Origin: CBDCRK01 sp965220955
GTDB taxonomy: Bacteria > Desulfobacterota > Binatia > Bin18 > CBDCRK01
DNA: 64,000 nt
Direction: 5' to 3'
NCBI GenBank assembly: GCA_965220955.1
Contig: CBDCRK010000039.1
Coordinates: 56,122-120,121, forward strand
Position 1 is the stretch's first letter. Every line of letters begins with the position of its first letter. A model generated the notes under the pieces. That model did no database searches. It had not been told where the DNA came from and worked only from the letters and a program-made list of their open reading frames with translations. Both the position numbers and the translations under genes were made by a program. Shown one piece after another: positions 43,374-53,186 of the stretch.

Positions 43374-43524
43374 GACCAGTGAATCGGCTCCTGGGCTGTC
43401 CAGGTGACAGAGCCTTGGGGTAGCCTATCCCCTGGGGATACTGGCAGAGAGTACAGGCTGACCGGTCGGGACGAACGGCCATGGTATGTATCCAAGAAGA
43501 GTGAGTGAAGAGGAGGAAATTTTT

Positions 43525-43971
43525 ATGTCAGAGGGACCGATTGGCCGTCTTGACCATGTTGCTTTTGCTGTACAGAGCATTGACAAGGCCCGTGTTTTTT
43601 TTGAAGGATCTTTGGGCGCAAAGTTCCGCTATATCACCGAGGGCCGGGGTGGGGGATTTCGCTATGCCGTTTTCGACCTGGAGGATTTTACCATTGAGCT
43701 TTTGGAGCCGGTGGATCCGCAAGGGTTTGTGGCTCAATTCCTGGAGAAAAGGGGGGAAGGATTCCACCACATCACCCTGCAGGTGAAAGATCTGGCCGGT
43801 AAGGTGCGGCACCTTGAGATGCAGGGGCTGCGCCTAGCGGATAAGCGTCTGAATGATCCCTCAGGAATCGATGCCTTTATTTCTCCCAAGAGCGCCTGTG
43901 GCGTCCTTATCCAGCTAGCCGAGACCAGCCCTCCATTAAACAACGAGCCCTATTGGAAAAAAGAAGAGTAA
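43525..43971 (+). CDS. VOC-superfamily protein (methylmalonyl-CoA epimerase-like)
   Basis: A 148-residue vicinal-oxygen-chelate protein with two beta-alpha-beta-beta-beta units: IGRLDHVAFAVQSIDKARVF, FDLEDFTIELLEPVDPQG, GEGFHHITLQVKDLAGKVRH and SPKSACGVLIQLAE. The metal-ligand His residues (LDHVAF and GFHHITL) and Glu (TIELLE, LIQLAE region) suit an epimerase or dioxygenase. AAGAGGAGG lies upstream. Its TAA overlaps brxA's ATG by one base (TAATG), so BREX may be read from this gene's transcript. Confidence 0.8.
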   Translation: MSEGPIGRLDHVAFAVQSIDKARVFFEGSLGAKFRYITEGRGGGFRYAVFDLEDFTIELLEPVDPQGFVAQFLEKRGEGFHHITLQVKDLAGKVRHLEMQGLRLADKRLNDPSGIDAFISPKSACGVLIQLAETSPPLNNEPYWKKEE

Positions 43972-44561
43972 TGAAATATAAAGCAGACATCACAGCGGGG
44001 TCACTCAAAGTGCCGGAAAGCAGGATCATTGCTGATCTGCTGCTCCGTGGTGTCGATGCACAGGGCTGGCAGGAGACCCTCATAAAGCAAAATGTCCTCC
44101 AGGCACATAACCCTGCTACAGCGACTCGGCTGGCGAGGTTAATTCGGGGCCGACTGCAACTGATGACAGTAGATCTGTGGCGGCTTGTGCGGGACGGGAC
44201 GGGCATTGTCGCCACCCATGCCGTCCTGGCCACTGCCATCAAACACAGCCGATTGCTCGGCGATTTCCTCGATCTTGTGGTCAGAGAGCAATACCGCTTG
44301 TTCAGCTCTACCCTATCTTACCGGTTATGGGAAAGTTTTCTGGATGACTGCCGAGGTCGTGATCCCGATATGCCGGTATGGCACGAATCGACAAGGGTAC
44401 GGTTGCGATCATCCGTCTTCCAGACTCTTGCCCAGGCGGGTTACATTGCCGACATACGTTCCTTAAAGCTTCAGGTGGTCTACATTGCGACCCCGGTGCT
44501 TCGCTACCTGCAAGACCACAATGAACAATACGTTCTCCGTTGCCTTCAGGTGGCCCCATGA
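43971..44561 (+). CDS. brxA: BrxA (BREX type 1, DUF1819)
   Basis: A 196-residue BrxA: YKADITAGSLKVPESRIIAD, LLRGVDAQGWQETLIKQNVL, RGRLQLMTVDLWRLVRDG, ATHAVLATAIKHSRLLGDFL and VREQYRLF. BrxA is a small helical DNA-binding protein of the BREX complex. The start at 43971 overlaps the VOC stop; an in-frame start 18 bases earlier is less likely. Its stop overlaps brxB's ATG (ATGA). It is the first gene of a canonical type 1 order. Confidence 0.92.
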   Translation: MKYKADITAGSLKVPESRIIADLLLRGVDAQGWQETLIKQNVLQAHNPATATRLARLIRGRLQLMTVDLWRLVRDGTGIVATHAVLATAIKHSRLLGDFLDLVVREQYRLFSSTLSYRLWESFLDDCRGRDPDMPVWHESTRVRLRSSVFQTLAQAGYIADIRSLKLQVVYIATPVLRYLQDHNEQYVLRCLQVAP

Positions 44562-45133
44562 GTGCCCTCCTTAGCGAACGACTCAACCAGATTCTGCCAA
44601 AAGTGACCTCGGACTCGTTTCTGAGCGGGAGCGGAATTGGCAATGAGATCGCTTTTTACATCTTTGATTATCCTCCTGAAGAAGAATTACGGGTTCGTGC
44701 CCACATTCGCTTCCTGTTCGATCAAATTCCCAAGCGAAAGCCAGGGCTGCGGTTGAAACATGTCAACCTGTTTGATTTCATCCTTGACTACCTCAAGAGC
44801 CGCAATCTGCTAGACAAATCGCTGCAAATGCAGCAACAGAAGGGGGACCAAGCTTTGCAGAAGGCCCTGAGCGGCCCCCTGCACGAGAACAAACTGGCCG
44901 GTGCGTTTGCCGAGGTTGCCCAACCGGATCAGCACGATCTGGTTTTTATCTCCGGCGTTGGCAGCGTGTGGCCCCTTTTGCGGTCGCATTCCCTGCTCAA
45001 CAATCTGCACCCTATCATGGGCCAAACGCCGCTGGTTATGTTTTACCCAGGACGCTACGATGGCCAAGCCCTTCGGCTGTTTGGTAAGCTGAGGAACAAC
45101 AATTACTACCGAGCCTTCAAACTGGTGCCGTAA
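44558..45133 (+). CDS. brxB: BrxB (BREX type 1, DUF1788)
   Basis: A 191-residue DUF1788 protein: FLSGSGIGNEIAFYIFDYPP, RFLFDQIPKRKPGLRLKHVN, DLVFISGVGSVWPLLRSHSL and LVMFYPGRYDGQALRLFG, all BrxB hallmarks. BrxB is an essential structural component of the BREX assembly. It is coupled to brxA through ATGA and is followed 13 bases later by brxC. The frame is intact. Confidence 0.92.
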   Translation: MSALLSERLNQILPKVTSDSFLSGSGIGNEIAFYIFDYPPEEELRVRAHIRFLFDQIPKRKPGLRLKHVNLFDFILDYLKSRNLLDKSLQMQQQKGDQALQKALSGPLHENKLAGAFAEVAQPDQHDLVFISGVGSVWPLLRSHSLLNNLHPIMGQTPLVMFYPGRYDGQALRLFGKLRNNNYYRAFKLVP

Positions 45134-45145
45134 GTGAGGTGAGGC

Positions 45146-48100
45146 ATGCTCATCAAGAGTCTGTTTGAACGAGACATTTCTCGTCCCATCAATGGTGTTG
45201 TGAAGGTCGATCAGTTGGACAACTCTTCGGTGTGGCAAGAGTTGGACGAGTTCGTGGTCACCAAGGAACTCGACGGTCATCTCCGCCAGTTCTTTTCTTC
45301 CTACCTTGATGCCATCGACCACAGCCATAAGCCCGACGTGTCAGGAAAGATCGGTGTGTGGGTGTCGGGCTTCTTCGGCTCGGGCAAGTCGCATTTTATC
45401 AAAGTGCTGTCATATCTCCTGCGTAACCGCCATCACTCTAGCAATGGCCAGAGTCAACAGGCCATCGAGTTCTTTGAGAGCAAGGTCAAGGATGCCATGC
45501 TCTTCGGCGATATTAGGCGGGCGGTCGCCTCACGGGCCGACGTTATCCTGTTCAACATCGACAGCAAGGCCGACAATCGGGCCGGGCGGGACGCCATTCT
45601 CTCTGTCTTCCTTAAAGTCTTAAACGAAATGCAGGGATACAGCGGCGACCATCCCCACCTCGCCCATATGGAGCGCTATCTGGAGAGCAGGGGCAAGCTC
45701 GAACAGTTTCATACTGCCTACCGAGACGCAACCAACACCGCATGGGTCGAGGAACGTGATGCCTACCAGTTCAACCGCGATGAGGTCATCAAAGCATTGT
45801 CTGAAACCCTTGGCCAGAGCCAGGAGACGGCGGAGAAGTGGATTGATGGGGCGGAGGACAGCTTTGCTCTAACGGTGGAGAACCTCTGCAAGTGGGTCAA
45901 GGAGTACCTGGACTCTAAAGGGCCAGATCATCGTATCCTGTTCCTGGTCGATGAGGTTGGCCAGTTCATCGGCGGCGACACCCATTTGATGCTCAATTTG
46001 CAGACCATTACGGAGAACCTGGGGACAATCTGCGGTGGTCGGGCCTGGGTGGTAGTGACTTCGCAGGAAGACATCGATGCTGTGCTGGGCGAGATGAAGA
46101 CATCCAGGGCCAACGACTTCTCCAAGATTCAGGGCCGCTTCAGAACCCGCTTGTCTCTCTCCAGTGCCAATGTGGACGAGGTGATCCAGTCTCGCTTGCT
46201 GACCAAGCGAGAGGAAGTCAAAGGCGAACTCCAATCCCTCTTTGCCGAGAAGGGAGATATTCTCAAACACCAGCTCACTTTCGCCAACGCTGGCATGACG
46301 TTGAGGCCGTATAGAGACGAGGCGGATTTTGTTAAGAACTATCCCTTTGCTCCTTACCAGTTTCAGCTTGTTCAGAAAATCTTCGAAGCGATCCGTAAAG
46401 TCGGGGCAACCGGCCTGCACCTCTCCCGTGGTGAGCGATCCATCCTGGATGCCTTCCAGTCAGCAGGTAAACAGGTTGCCGCCAATGAGGTGGGTCTACT
46501 GGTCCCGCTCTACCGGTTCTATCCATCCATTGAGAGCTTCCTCGACACCGCAGTCAAAAGAACGATTGATCAAGCCGGAACAAACCCTAGCCTCGAACCG
46601 TTTGATATCCATGTGCTGCAAGTGCTTTTCCTCATCCGCTACGTCGATGAGATCAAGGGCAACGTTGATAACCTGGTGACCCTTTGTATTGACGAAATCG
46701 ACGCCGACCGGCTGGCCCTGCGTCGCCGCATCGAGGACAGCCTCCAGCGACTCGAAAAGGAGACGCTTATCAATCGGAGCGGGGACAATTACTTCTTTCT
46801 GACCAACGAAGAACGGGACATCAGCCGGGAAGTCAAGGCGGTCGAACTGGACAGCGGCGCCCAAGCCAAGCTGCTGGGCGAGATCATTTTCAACGACGTG
46901 CTGAAAGAACAGCGCAAGCATCGCTTCACGGCCAACAAGATGGACTTTAGCTTTAACCGTCTTTGTGACCAGCACCCCATTGGCAACCAGTTTGACGGGG
47001 CCCTCCTTGTCTCGGCCATCACTCCCTTGGCTAATGATTACGAATTGTACGACAAAGGGAAGTGCGTTCTTGAGAGTAGCAGTGAGGGGGGGCATGTTCT
47101 GATCCGGCTTGTCAATGACGAAAGCTTAGGGCGGGAACTCCGTACCTACCTGCAAACCGATAAGTACGTTAGACAAAAGAGCGATAACACGCTGCCCGAC
47201 TCAGCGAAGCGTATTCTCCGGGATTTTTCCGACAACAACCAGGAACGCCGGGAACGGCTGACGCGCTTGTTGAGCGATATGTTTGTCCAGGCCGATTACT
47301 TTGTTGCCGGTCAAACGCTCACACTAAAAGCTGCTGCTTCTCAAGCAGCTTTGGGTGAGGCCCTGGAATACCTCATCCAGAACACATTCACAAAGATGGG
47401 GTATATCAAGCGGCCGAATGCTGAGCCGTTGAAAGAAATTCAGGCCATCCTTCGCAGCAACAACATTGGCCAACAAACCTTAGCCCTGGAAACAGAAGAG
47501 GGCAATAAACAGGCTATTGATGATCTTCGTGGTTATGTCCAACTCTGTACGAATGCCAACCGCCAGGTCATATTGCACGATATGATCGAGAATCGATATG
47601 CACTGCGGCCCTACGGCTGGCTGGATGAGGAGGTTCTCATTCTTATTGCCCGGCTTTTGGTTCTGGGCGAAATCAGTCTGGTCATGGACGGGGCAGTGCT
47701 TCCCCTTGACAAGGTGTACGATGCCATAAAAACGCCGAGCAAACGACGAAAGATCACCCTTGTTCAACGTCGCACCTCGGACCCCAGGGCATTACAAAAC
47801 GCCCGCAGCCTGGGCAAAGAAGTTTTCTCCGAGATGGGGCCGGACGGCGAGGATAGCCTCTTCACTTTCTTGCAAAACAAGCTCAAGGACTGGCAAGCCT
47901 CATTAAACAGTTACAAGCCCTTAGCTGACACCGGGGACTATCCCGGTAAGGAAGAAATCGACAACGGGCTGGCCCTTATCAGGAAGTTGCTGGCCAACGA
48001 TAGCAGCTATAAGTTCATCGAGCAGTTCAACGAGCGCAAAGATGATCTGCTCGACCTAGCTGACCCATTCCATGACTTAGAGGACTTCTACGAACACCAA

Positions 48101-48706
48101 AGACCCACCTGGGAAAAGCTTCGCAAGGCGAATGAACGTTTTCGTCTCAACCGGCTGGAATTGGAGGGGAACGCTCAGGCGGCACCGGCCTTGAAGCGGA
48201 TACAGGAGATTCTTTCCGCACCAAGTCCCTATGGTATCATCAGGGAGGCAGAGAACCTTATCAGTACGGTCACCGGCGTTAATATGGCTCTTATCACCGA
48301 GCGGCGCAAGCAAGCCATTGAGAGCATCGATGCTTACATTGCCACACTTACAAAGGATATCGAAGCGGCTAAAGCAGACGCCGGACTACGTGCGGCCTGT
48401 TTGGGTCCCTTAGAATCGTTCCGCCGGCAGGTCGAGACAGGGGAGAGCCTTGCTCATATGGCCCAGGCCGAGGCCGAAGCGCTAAAGGCACTCGATGCAG
48501 CGAACCTGCGTCTTGAAGACTTTGCCAAGAGGGACGCAGAAGGAGAAGCAACCACATCTTACAAGAAGAATCGGGTCATTGAACCAGCCAAGCTGGTGAA
48601 GGCGTCCTATCTAGAGACCATGGACGACGTGAATGTCTTTGTTGACACGCTGCGGCAGGAATTAGAGCAGGCGATAAGGCAGAATGAACGGGTGCAAATT
48701 CGTTAG
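45146..48706 (+). CDS. brxC: BrxC (BREX P-loop ATPase)
   Basis: A 1186-residue BREX ATPase. Walker A is GFFGSGKS at residues 75-82, Walker B RILFLVDEVGQFIGG near 262, with an Orc1-like AAA core then long helical repeats and a coiled-coil C terminus. BrxC/PglY is the largest core subunit, needed for both host methylation and phage exclusion. The ribosome site is GTGAGGTGAGG. The whole frame is uninterrupted, unlike pglX and pglZ downstream. A repeat-rich stretch follows its stop. Confidence 0.93.
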   Translation: MLIKSLFERDISRPINGVVKVDQLDNSSVWQELDEFVVTKELDGHLRQFFSSYLDAIDHSHKPDVSGKIGVWVSGFFGSGKSHFIKVLSYLLRNRHHSSNGQSQQAIEFFESKVKDAMLFGDIRRAVASRADVILFNIDSKADNRAGRDAILSVFLKVLNEMQGYSGDHPHLAHMERYLESRGKLEQFHTAYRDATNTAWVEERDAYQFNRDEVIKALSETLGQSQETAEKWIDGAEDSFALTVENLCKWVKEYLDSKGPDHRILFLVDEVGQFIGGDTHLMLNLQTITENLGTICGGRAWVVVTSQEDIDAVLGEMKTSRANDFSKIQGRFRTRLSLSSANVDEVIQSRLLTKREEVKGELQSLFAEKGDILKHQLTFANAGMTLRPYRDEADFVKNYPFAPYQFQLVQKIFEAIRKVGATGLHLSRGERSILDAFQSAGKQVAANEVGLLVPLYRFYPSIESFLDTAVKRTIDQAGTNPSLEPFDIHVLQVLFLIRYVDEIKGNVDNLVTLCIDEIDADRLALRRRIEDSLQRLEKETLINRSGDNYFFLTNEERDISREVKAVELDSGAQAKLLGEIIFNDVLKEQRKHRFTANKMDFSFNRLCDQHPIGNQFDGALLVSAITPLANDYELYDKGKCVLESSSEGGHVLIRLVNDESLGRELRTYLQTDKYVRQKSDNTLPDSAKRILRDFSDNNQERRERLTRLLSDMFVQADYFVAGQTLTLKAAASQAALGEALEYLIQNTFTKMGYIKRPNAEPLKEIQAILRSNNIGQQTLALETEEGNKQAIDDLRGYVQLCTNANRQVILHDMIENRYALRPYGWLDEEVLILIARLLVLGEISLVMDGAVLPLDKVYDAIKTPSKRRKITLVQRRTSDPRALQNARSLGKEVFSEMGPDGEDSLFTFLQNKLKDWQASLNSYKPLADTGDYPGKEEIDNGLALIRKLLANDSSYKFIEQFNERKDDLLDLADPFHDLEDFYEHQRPTWEKLRKANERFRLNRLELEGNAQAAPALKRIQEILSAPSPYGIIREAENLISTVTGVNMALITERRKQAIESIDAYIATLTKDIEAAKADAGLRAACLGPLESFRRQVETGESLAHMAQAEAEALKALDAANLRLEDFAKRDAEGEATTSYKKNRVIEPAKLVKASYLETMDDVNVFVDTLRQELEQAIRQNERVQIR

Positions 48707-48712
48707 ACCATA

Positions 48713-48800
48713 AACCACGAAATACACGAAATACACGAAAAATAGGCAAGACATGAAAAGCGCGAAAGAGGACCAGATGGAGGTTATCTATAAAGAGGTA
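48713..48800 (+). repeat. CACGAAATACACGAAA-type repeat plus a truncated GxxExxY gene start (copy 1)
   Basis: CCACGAAATACACGAAATAC, then CGAAAAATAGGCAAGACATG and GATGGAGGTTATCTATAAAG. This matches the leader and first codons of the GxxExxY gene at 49615-49695. The encoded start MEVIYKEVSYKGKRKAE soon diverges. The two copies bracket the 260-residue unknown gene. Confidence 0.75.
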
Positions 48801-48829
48801 AGCTACAAAGGCAAAAGGAAGGCGGAAAT

Positions 48830-49612
48830 ATGGCTACTCGACATATAGGTCTAAGTCTCGGAGGTGATGCCATACCCTTGAGCACGTTCCTTGATGCGGC
48901 GTTTAATCTTGCTGCACTTTTGTCTGAGCTTGATGTGTCTATTTCTGGCTCGCGAAATCTCGAGTGGGTCATTGCTGGCCTTAGTCTCGGCAGCGCCAAT
49001 CTCGCTGTGACTCCTGTGCCCATCAGCGAAGATGCTCTTGATCAGAGCCCGGTCATTATTGCTTCCGCTCTCAAAGGCATGGAGATCGTCGAGAAATCGG
49101 CTGAATGGCCCGAGCATTTTACAGATGGAGCCTTACTCAGGGCGAAAAGACTGGTCGGTATCATTAATGGTCGAGTCGAGCGCCTTGCCGTATTTGGCAA
49201 TCCAGGAGAAGGAGGGACCAAAAGAGTACGGGTAACTCAGAGAGTCGCTGCAAACGTCGATCAGCTCGTGGGCACAAGCACTGTCGCACGCGGGTCGGTT
49301 GAAGGAACGCTGGAGACGCTGACCATTCACGGGGGAACTGCCTTTAACGTGTATGACATGATTACGCTGCGTAAGATTCGTTGTGTATGCGATCGCAAAA
49401 CCCTTGAGGAGCTAGCGTCTACCCTGGGGAAACGGGTGCTCGTCGAAGGAGAAGTGCGATACAACGTTTACGGGCAACCTATTTCGATCAAGGTGGAGCA
49501 GCACCGCATCTTACCAACGGCTGACCAGCTGCCTCAAGCAAAAGACATTCGTGGTCTCTTCTCGAAAAATAAAATCAATACGGCTGAACTGTCGGAGTAT
49601 CTAAGGAATTAG
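48830..49612 (+). CDS. Unrecognised 260-residue protein inserted in the BREX locus
   Basis: I do not recognise this protein. It starts MATRHIGLSLGGDAIPLSTF with a helical half (AAFNLAALLSELDVSISGSR, then LEWVIAGLSLGSANLAVTPV). A beta-rich half follows (TLETLTIHGGTAFNVYDMIT, RVLVEGEVRYNVYGQPISIK) and could be an OB- or SH3-like fold. It ends in a helical tail with a SKNKINTAELSEYLRN motif. There is no signal peptide or membrane segment. AGGAAGGCGG precedes the ATG. It lies between brxC and pglX, bracketed by duplicated GxxExxY leaders, so it is cargo rather than a BREX core gene. Confidence 0.7.
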   Translation: MATRHIGLSLGGDAIPLSTFLDAAFNLAALLSELDVSISGSRNLEWVIAGLSLGSANLAVTPVPISEDALDQSPVIIASALKGMEIVEKSAEWPEHFTDGALLRAKRLVGIINGRVERLAVFGNPGEGGTKRVRVTQRVAANVDQLVGTSTVARGSVEGTLETLTIHGGTAFNVYDMITLRKIRCVCDRKTLEELASTLGKRVLVEGEVRYNVYGQPISIKVEQHRILPTADQLPQAKDIRGLFSKNKINTAELSEYLRN

Positions 49613-49614
49613 CC

Positions 49615-49695
49615 ATCACGAAATACACGAAAAATAGGCAAGACACGAAAATCCCAAAGAGGATCTGATGGAGGTAGTGTATAAGGAGGAGGGCT
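49615..49695 (+). repeat. CACGAAATACACGAAA-type repeat and GxxExxY gene start (copy 2)
   Basis: CACGAAATACACGAAAAATA, GGCAAGACACGAAAA and GATGGAGGTAGTGTATAAGG align with 48713-48800 over about 70 bases with few mismatches. This copy is continuous with the full GxxExxY gene. Confidence 0.75.
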
Positions 49696-50042
49696 ATAGG
49701 ATCATGGGGGCGTGCTTTGCGGTGTACAAGGAAATGGGATGTGGTTTTCTTGAAGCGGTGTATCAGGAGTGCCTGGGGATAGAATTCCTCGCCCAGGATG
49801 TTCCCTTCAAACCGCAAGCAGAGCTCACCTTGAGCTACAAAGGAAGGCCCCTCAAACAGAAGTATGTGCCGGACTTCATCTGTTTCGACAAAATCATTCT
49901 TGAGATCAAAGCGGTCACCGAACTGACAGACCTATACCGGGCACAACTCCAGAATTATCTAAAAGCGACAGGATATAGACTCGGCCTTTTGGTCAACTTC
50001 GGTCATTCCCCGAAGCTAGAATACGAACGGATCGTCAAGTAG
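49668..50042 (+). CDS. GxxExxY-family protein
   Basis: A 124-residue member of the GxxExxY family (TIGR04256), named for GFLEAVY in EMGCGFLEAVYQECL. VPDFICFDKIILEIKAV provides a D-(x)-ExK-like arrangement (Asp then Glu-x-Lys), consistent with the PD-(D/E)xK nuclease-like fold proposed for the family. Function is unknown. It is flanked by inverted CACGAAATACACGAAA-type repeats (left 49615, right 50053-50083), with one more relic copy to the left. A second, more distant member is at 61643. Frame intact. Confidence 0.82.
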   Translation: MEVVYKEEGYRIMGACFAVYKEMGCGFLEAVYQECLGIEFLAQDVPFKPQAELTLSYKGRPLKQKYVPDFICFDKIILEIKAVTELTDLYRAQLQNYLKATGYRLGLLVNFGHSPKLEYERIVK

Positions 50043-50052
50043 CAGCCTTCCC

Positions 50053-50083
50053 CTTTTCGTGTGATTTCGTGTATTTCGTGGTT
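50053..50083 (-). repeat. Inverted copy of the CACGAAATACACGAAA-type repeat abutting the pglX start
   Basis: TTTTCGTGTGATTTCGTGTA, then TTTCGTGGTT, is the reverse complement of the repeat before the GxxExxY gene. It ends on the base before the pglX ATG at 50084, so no Shine-Dalgarno sequence remains for pglX. Confidence 0.75.
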
Positions 50084-52962
50084 ATGAATAGGACCAAGCT
50101 AAAGAACTATGCTCCTCAAGCCCGCCGTGACTTTATTGCAGCGGTTACGGATAGGGCGGTGTACTACGGCCTGACCAAAAACAAGATTGAGCCGATCACC
50201 GAGCAGGGGGATGTGGCCATCATTGGTGGTAGAGCTTTCCCGCGGGCGGTGGCGGCAAAGCGAAGGCGGCTGGAAGAAGCGTAGATTGCCCGTCAGGGGT
50301 TCGATCAAGTCATGGAAGCCATGGCTTACACCTGGTTCAACCGGCTCGTTGCCATTCGCTTCATGGAGCTGCACGGCTACCTCGATCACGGCTATCGGGT
50401 GCTGAGTCATCCCGAGGGGAAGACGACGCCTGAAATCTTAGAACATGCTGAGCATGTCGATCTACCGGGATTGGACAAAGATAAGGTCATCGACCTCAAG
50501 CTCGACGGCACGAAGGAAGCCGAGCTGTACCGGTTACTGCTCATTGCACAGTGTAATGCCCTGAGTACGGCGATGCCCTTTCTGTTCGAGCGAGTCGATG
50601 ACGAAACGGAACTCCTGCTTCCCGACAACCTGCTGCACTCTGACTCGCTGATCCGCAAGCTGGTAAACGAGATCGACGAAGAGAACTGGCAAGAGGTCGA
50701 GATTATTGGCTGGCTGTATCAGTTCTACATCTCGGAGAAGAAGGATCAAGTCATTGGCAAGGTGGTCAAGAGCGAAGACATTCCGGCAGCTACGCAGCTA
50801 TTCACTCCCAACTGGATTGTGAAATATCTGGTGCAGAACAGCCTTGGCCGGCAGTGGTTGGCAACGTATCCTCAGTCTCCCTTACGGGAAAAGATGGAGT
50901 ATTACATCGAGCCTGCCGAGCAGACGCCAGAAGTGCAGGCTCAACTAAAAGCAATCACACCCAACAGCCTGAACCCCGAAGAACTCACCTCTACTTGATC
51001 CCGCCTGTGGTTCCGGTCACATCCTGGTCGAAGCCTATGACCTGCTCAAGGCAATCTACCTGGAGCGAGGCTACCGGGCCAGAGATATTCCCACGCTGAT
51101 CTTGCAAAAGAACCTGTTTGGCCTAGAGATTGACGACCGAGCCGCTCAGCTTGCCGCCTTTGCCCTCATGATGAAGGCTCGGGCTGATGATAGGCGCATT
51201 TTTGGCAGAGAAGTGCAGCCCAATGTCCTTGCCATTCAAGAGAGCAAAGGATTGGATGCCAAGAAGGTTACCGACGCTCTTAACCGGCCCCTAGAAAGTG
51301 ACGGCAGCACCGGCGATATCAAGCAGGCCGACGTCGCCGCGCTCATCAACCTGTTTGAACATGGCAAGACGTTCGGTTCGCTGATCCGCGTCCCGGAGGA
51401 GTTAGCCGCCAAGCTACCTGCAATGACCACGCGAGTCGAGGAAGTCGCCAAGCACGGAGGAATTTTTGAAAATGCAGCAGCAAAGTCGGTTCTATCGCTC
51501 GTTGAGCCGGCTGGGGTTTTGGCGAGAGAGTATGATGCGGTTGCAACCAATCCTCCTTACATGAACCGAAAGTATCTTTGCGAGTCAATCGATTCTTTCT
51601 TGAAGAATGAATACAAAGAATATTCGGAAGACTTGTACGCTGCATTTATAAACCGGTGTGTCGCGTTGGGTTTGCCGACTGGCTTCATTTCTATGATTAC
51701 GATGGATAGCTGGATGTTTGGCGACGACTTCAATAACGCCCGATCCGTAATCAACAGTAATACCTCGCTGGTTACAAATGCCCATCTTGGGCCACGAGCG
51801 TTTGACGAGATTTCCGGTGAAGTAGTCCAAACATGTGCGTTCGTGTTGATTCCGCATTCAATTAAATCCCATGCAGGCTCGTACTTCCGGCTTGTTGAGC
51901 CAAGGAGTTCAGAAGCAAAACGCTTGCTGTTATTGAGCGGTACGTCTCGATTTGACGTCGAGAAGGAATTTTTCGACGTGTTTCCTCGTAAATCGATGGC
52001 ATACTTCGCAACCCGGAGAACTCAGGAAACATTCAAGAATGGAAAACGCTTAGCTGAATTTGCCGAGGCATTCACTGGTCTTCAGACAGGAGACAATGAA
52101 CGCTTCATTCGGAGTTGGAGTGAAGTGGCCGTGAACCATATTGAATTTGGCGCTACACCAGAGACGGCCAGAGAATCGACCAGACGATGGTTTCCATACG
52201 TTAAGGGCAGCGAATTTCGGAAGTGGTACGGAAACCTCTCGTTTGTCGCTAACTGGGAAAGCGACGGCAAAGAGATTCGAGATCACAGGAGTTCAACTGT
52301 TAGGAACAGCGACTATTACTTCCTACCCGGTCTTGCCTACAATAACATTGCAAAATCCTTCAGCGCTCGGCTCGTTTGCGGGGGGGCGGTTTTCGATCAG
52401 AAGAACTCTATGCTTTTTGCCAAACACGAGAGATTTCTACTTGGTACTCTCGGCTTCTTGAACTCAAAAATCGTTGACCCACTTCTCAAAGTTGTCGCAC
52501 CGAAGGACTTTAACCCAGGTAGCCTTAAAGCACTTCCTGTGAATCCAGAAGTGCTTGAGTTCGCAGATTTAATTTCCAACGTTGAAGAACTAGTCGGTCT
52601 CGCGAAAAGGGACTGGAATAGTTCAGAAACGTCATGGGATTTCGAACGGATTCCATGGATGCCAACGAAACCTGTTTCGATACCGTTAGTAAGCTCCTGG
52701 ACCTCGTGGCGAGATGAATACGAAGCCGCGATATCGCGCACAAGAGAACTGGAGGCACGCAACAATGAATACCTGTTAATGGCCTATGGTCTTGAAGACG
52801 AGATTGAGCCGACAATTGATGACGACCAAATCACTCTCTACCAACTCGACCGCACAGAGGATATCAAACGGCTAATCTCCTACGCCATCGGCTGCATGAT
52901 GGGCCGGTACAGCCTTGATAAACCAGGGCTGATCTATGCTCACAGTGGCAACAAGGGCTTCG

Positions 52963-53089
52963 ACCACGAAATACACAAAATATACGAAAAGAAGAAAACT
53001 GAGTGCCTTTCGAGTGGTTCCTGTGCTTCGCGCGATAGGTGTCTTTCGCGTGACTCTTATTTTTCGCGTGATTCGTGTGTTTCGTGGTT
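52963..53089. mobile_element. 127-bp MITE-like palindromic insertion inside pglX (CACGAAATACAC-type ends)
   Basis: The left end ACCACGAAATACACAAAATA and the right end complement (ATTCGTGTGTTTCGTGGTTT) form an imperfect inverted repeat enclosing about 70 bases. It separates PglX sequence ending HSGNKGFD from FAPDQDGIIPL, which are normally 10-15 residues apart. The reading frame stays open, adding about 42 residues rich in Ser, Arg, Asp and Cys (SRDRCLSRDSYFSRDSC). The ends match the repeats around the GxxExxY gene. Confidence 0.75.
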
Positions 53090-53186
53090 TGCGCCTGACC
53101 AAGACGGCATCATTCCTCTTATGGAAACGGAATGGTTCTCCGACGATGCCACTAACCGCCTTGTCGAGTTCATCAGCGTGGCATGG

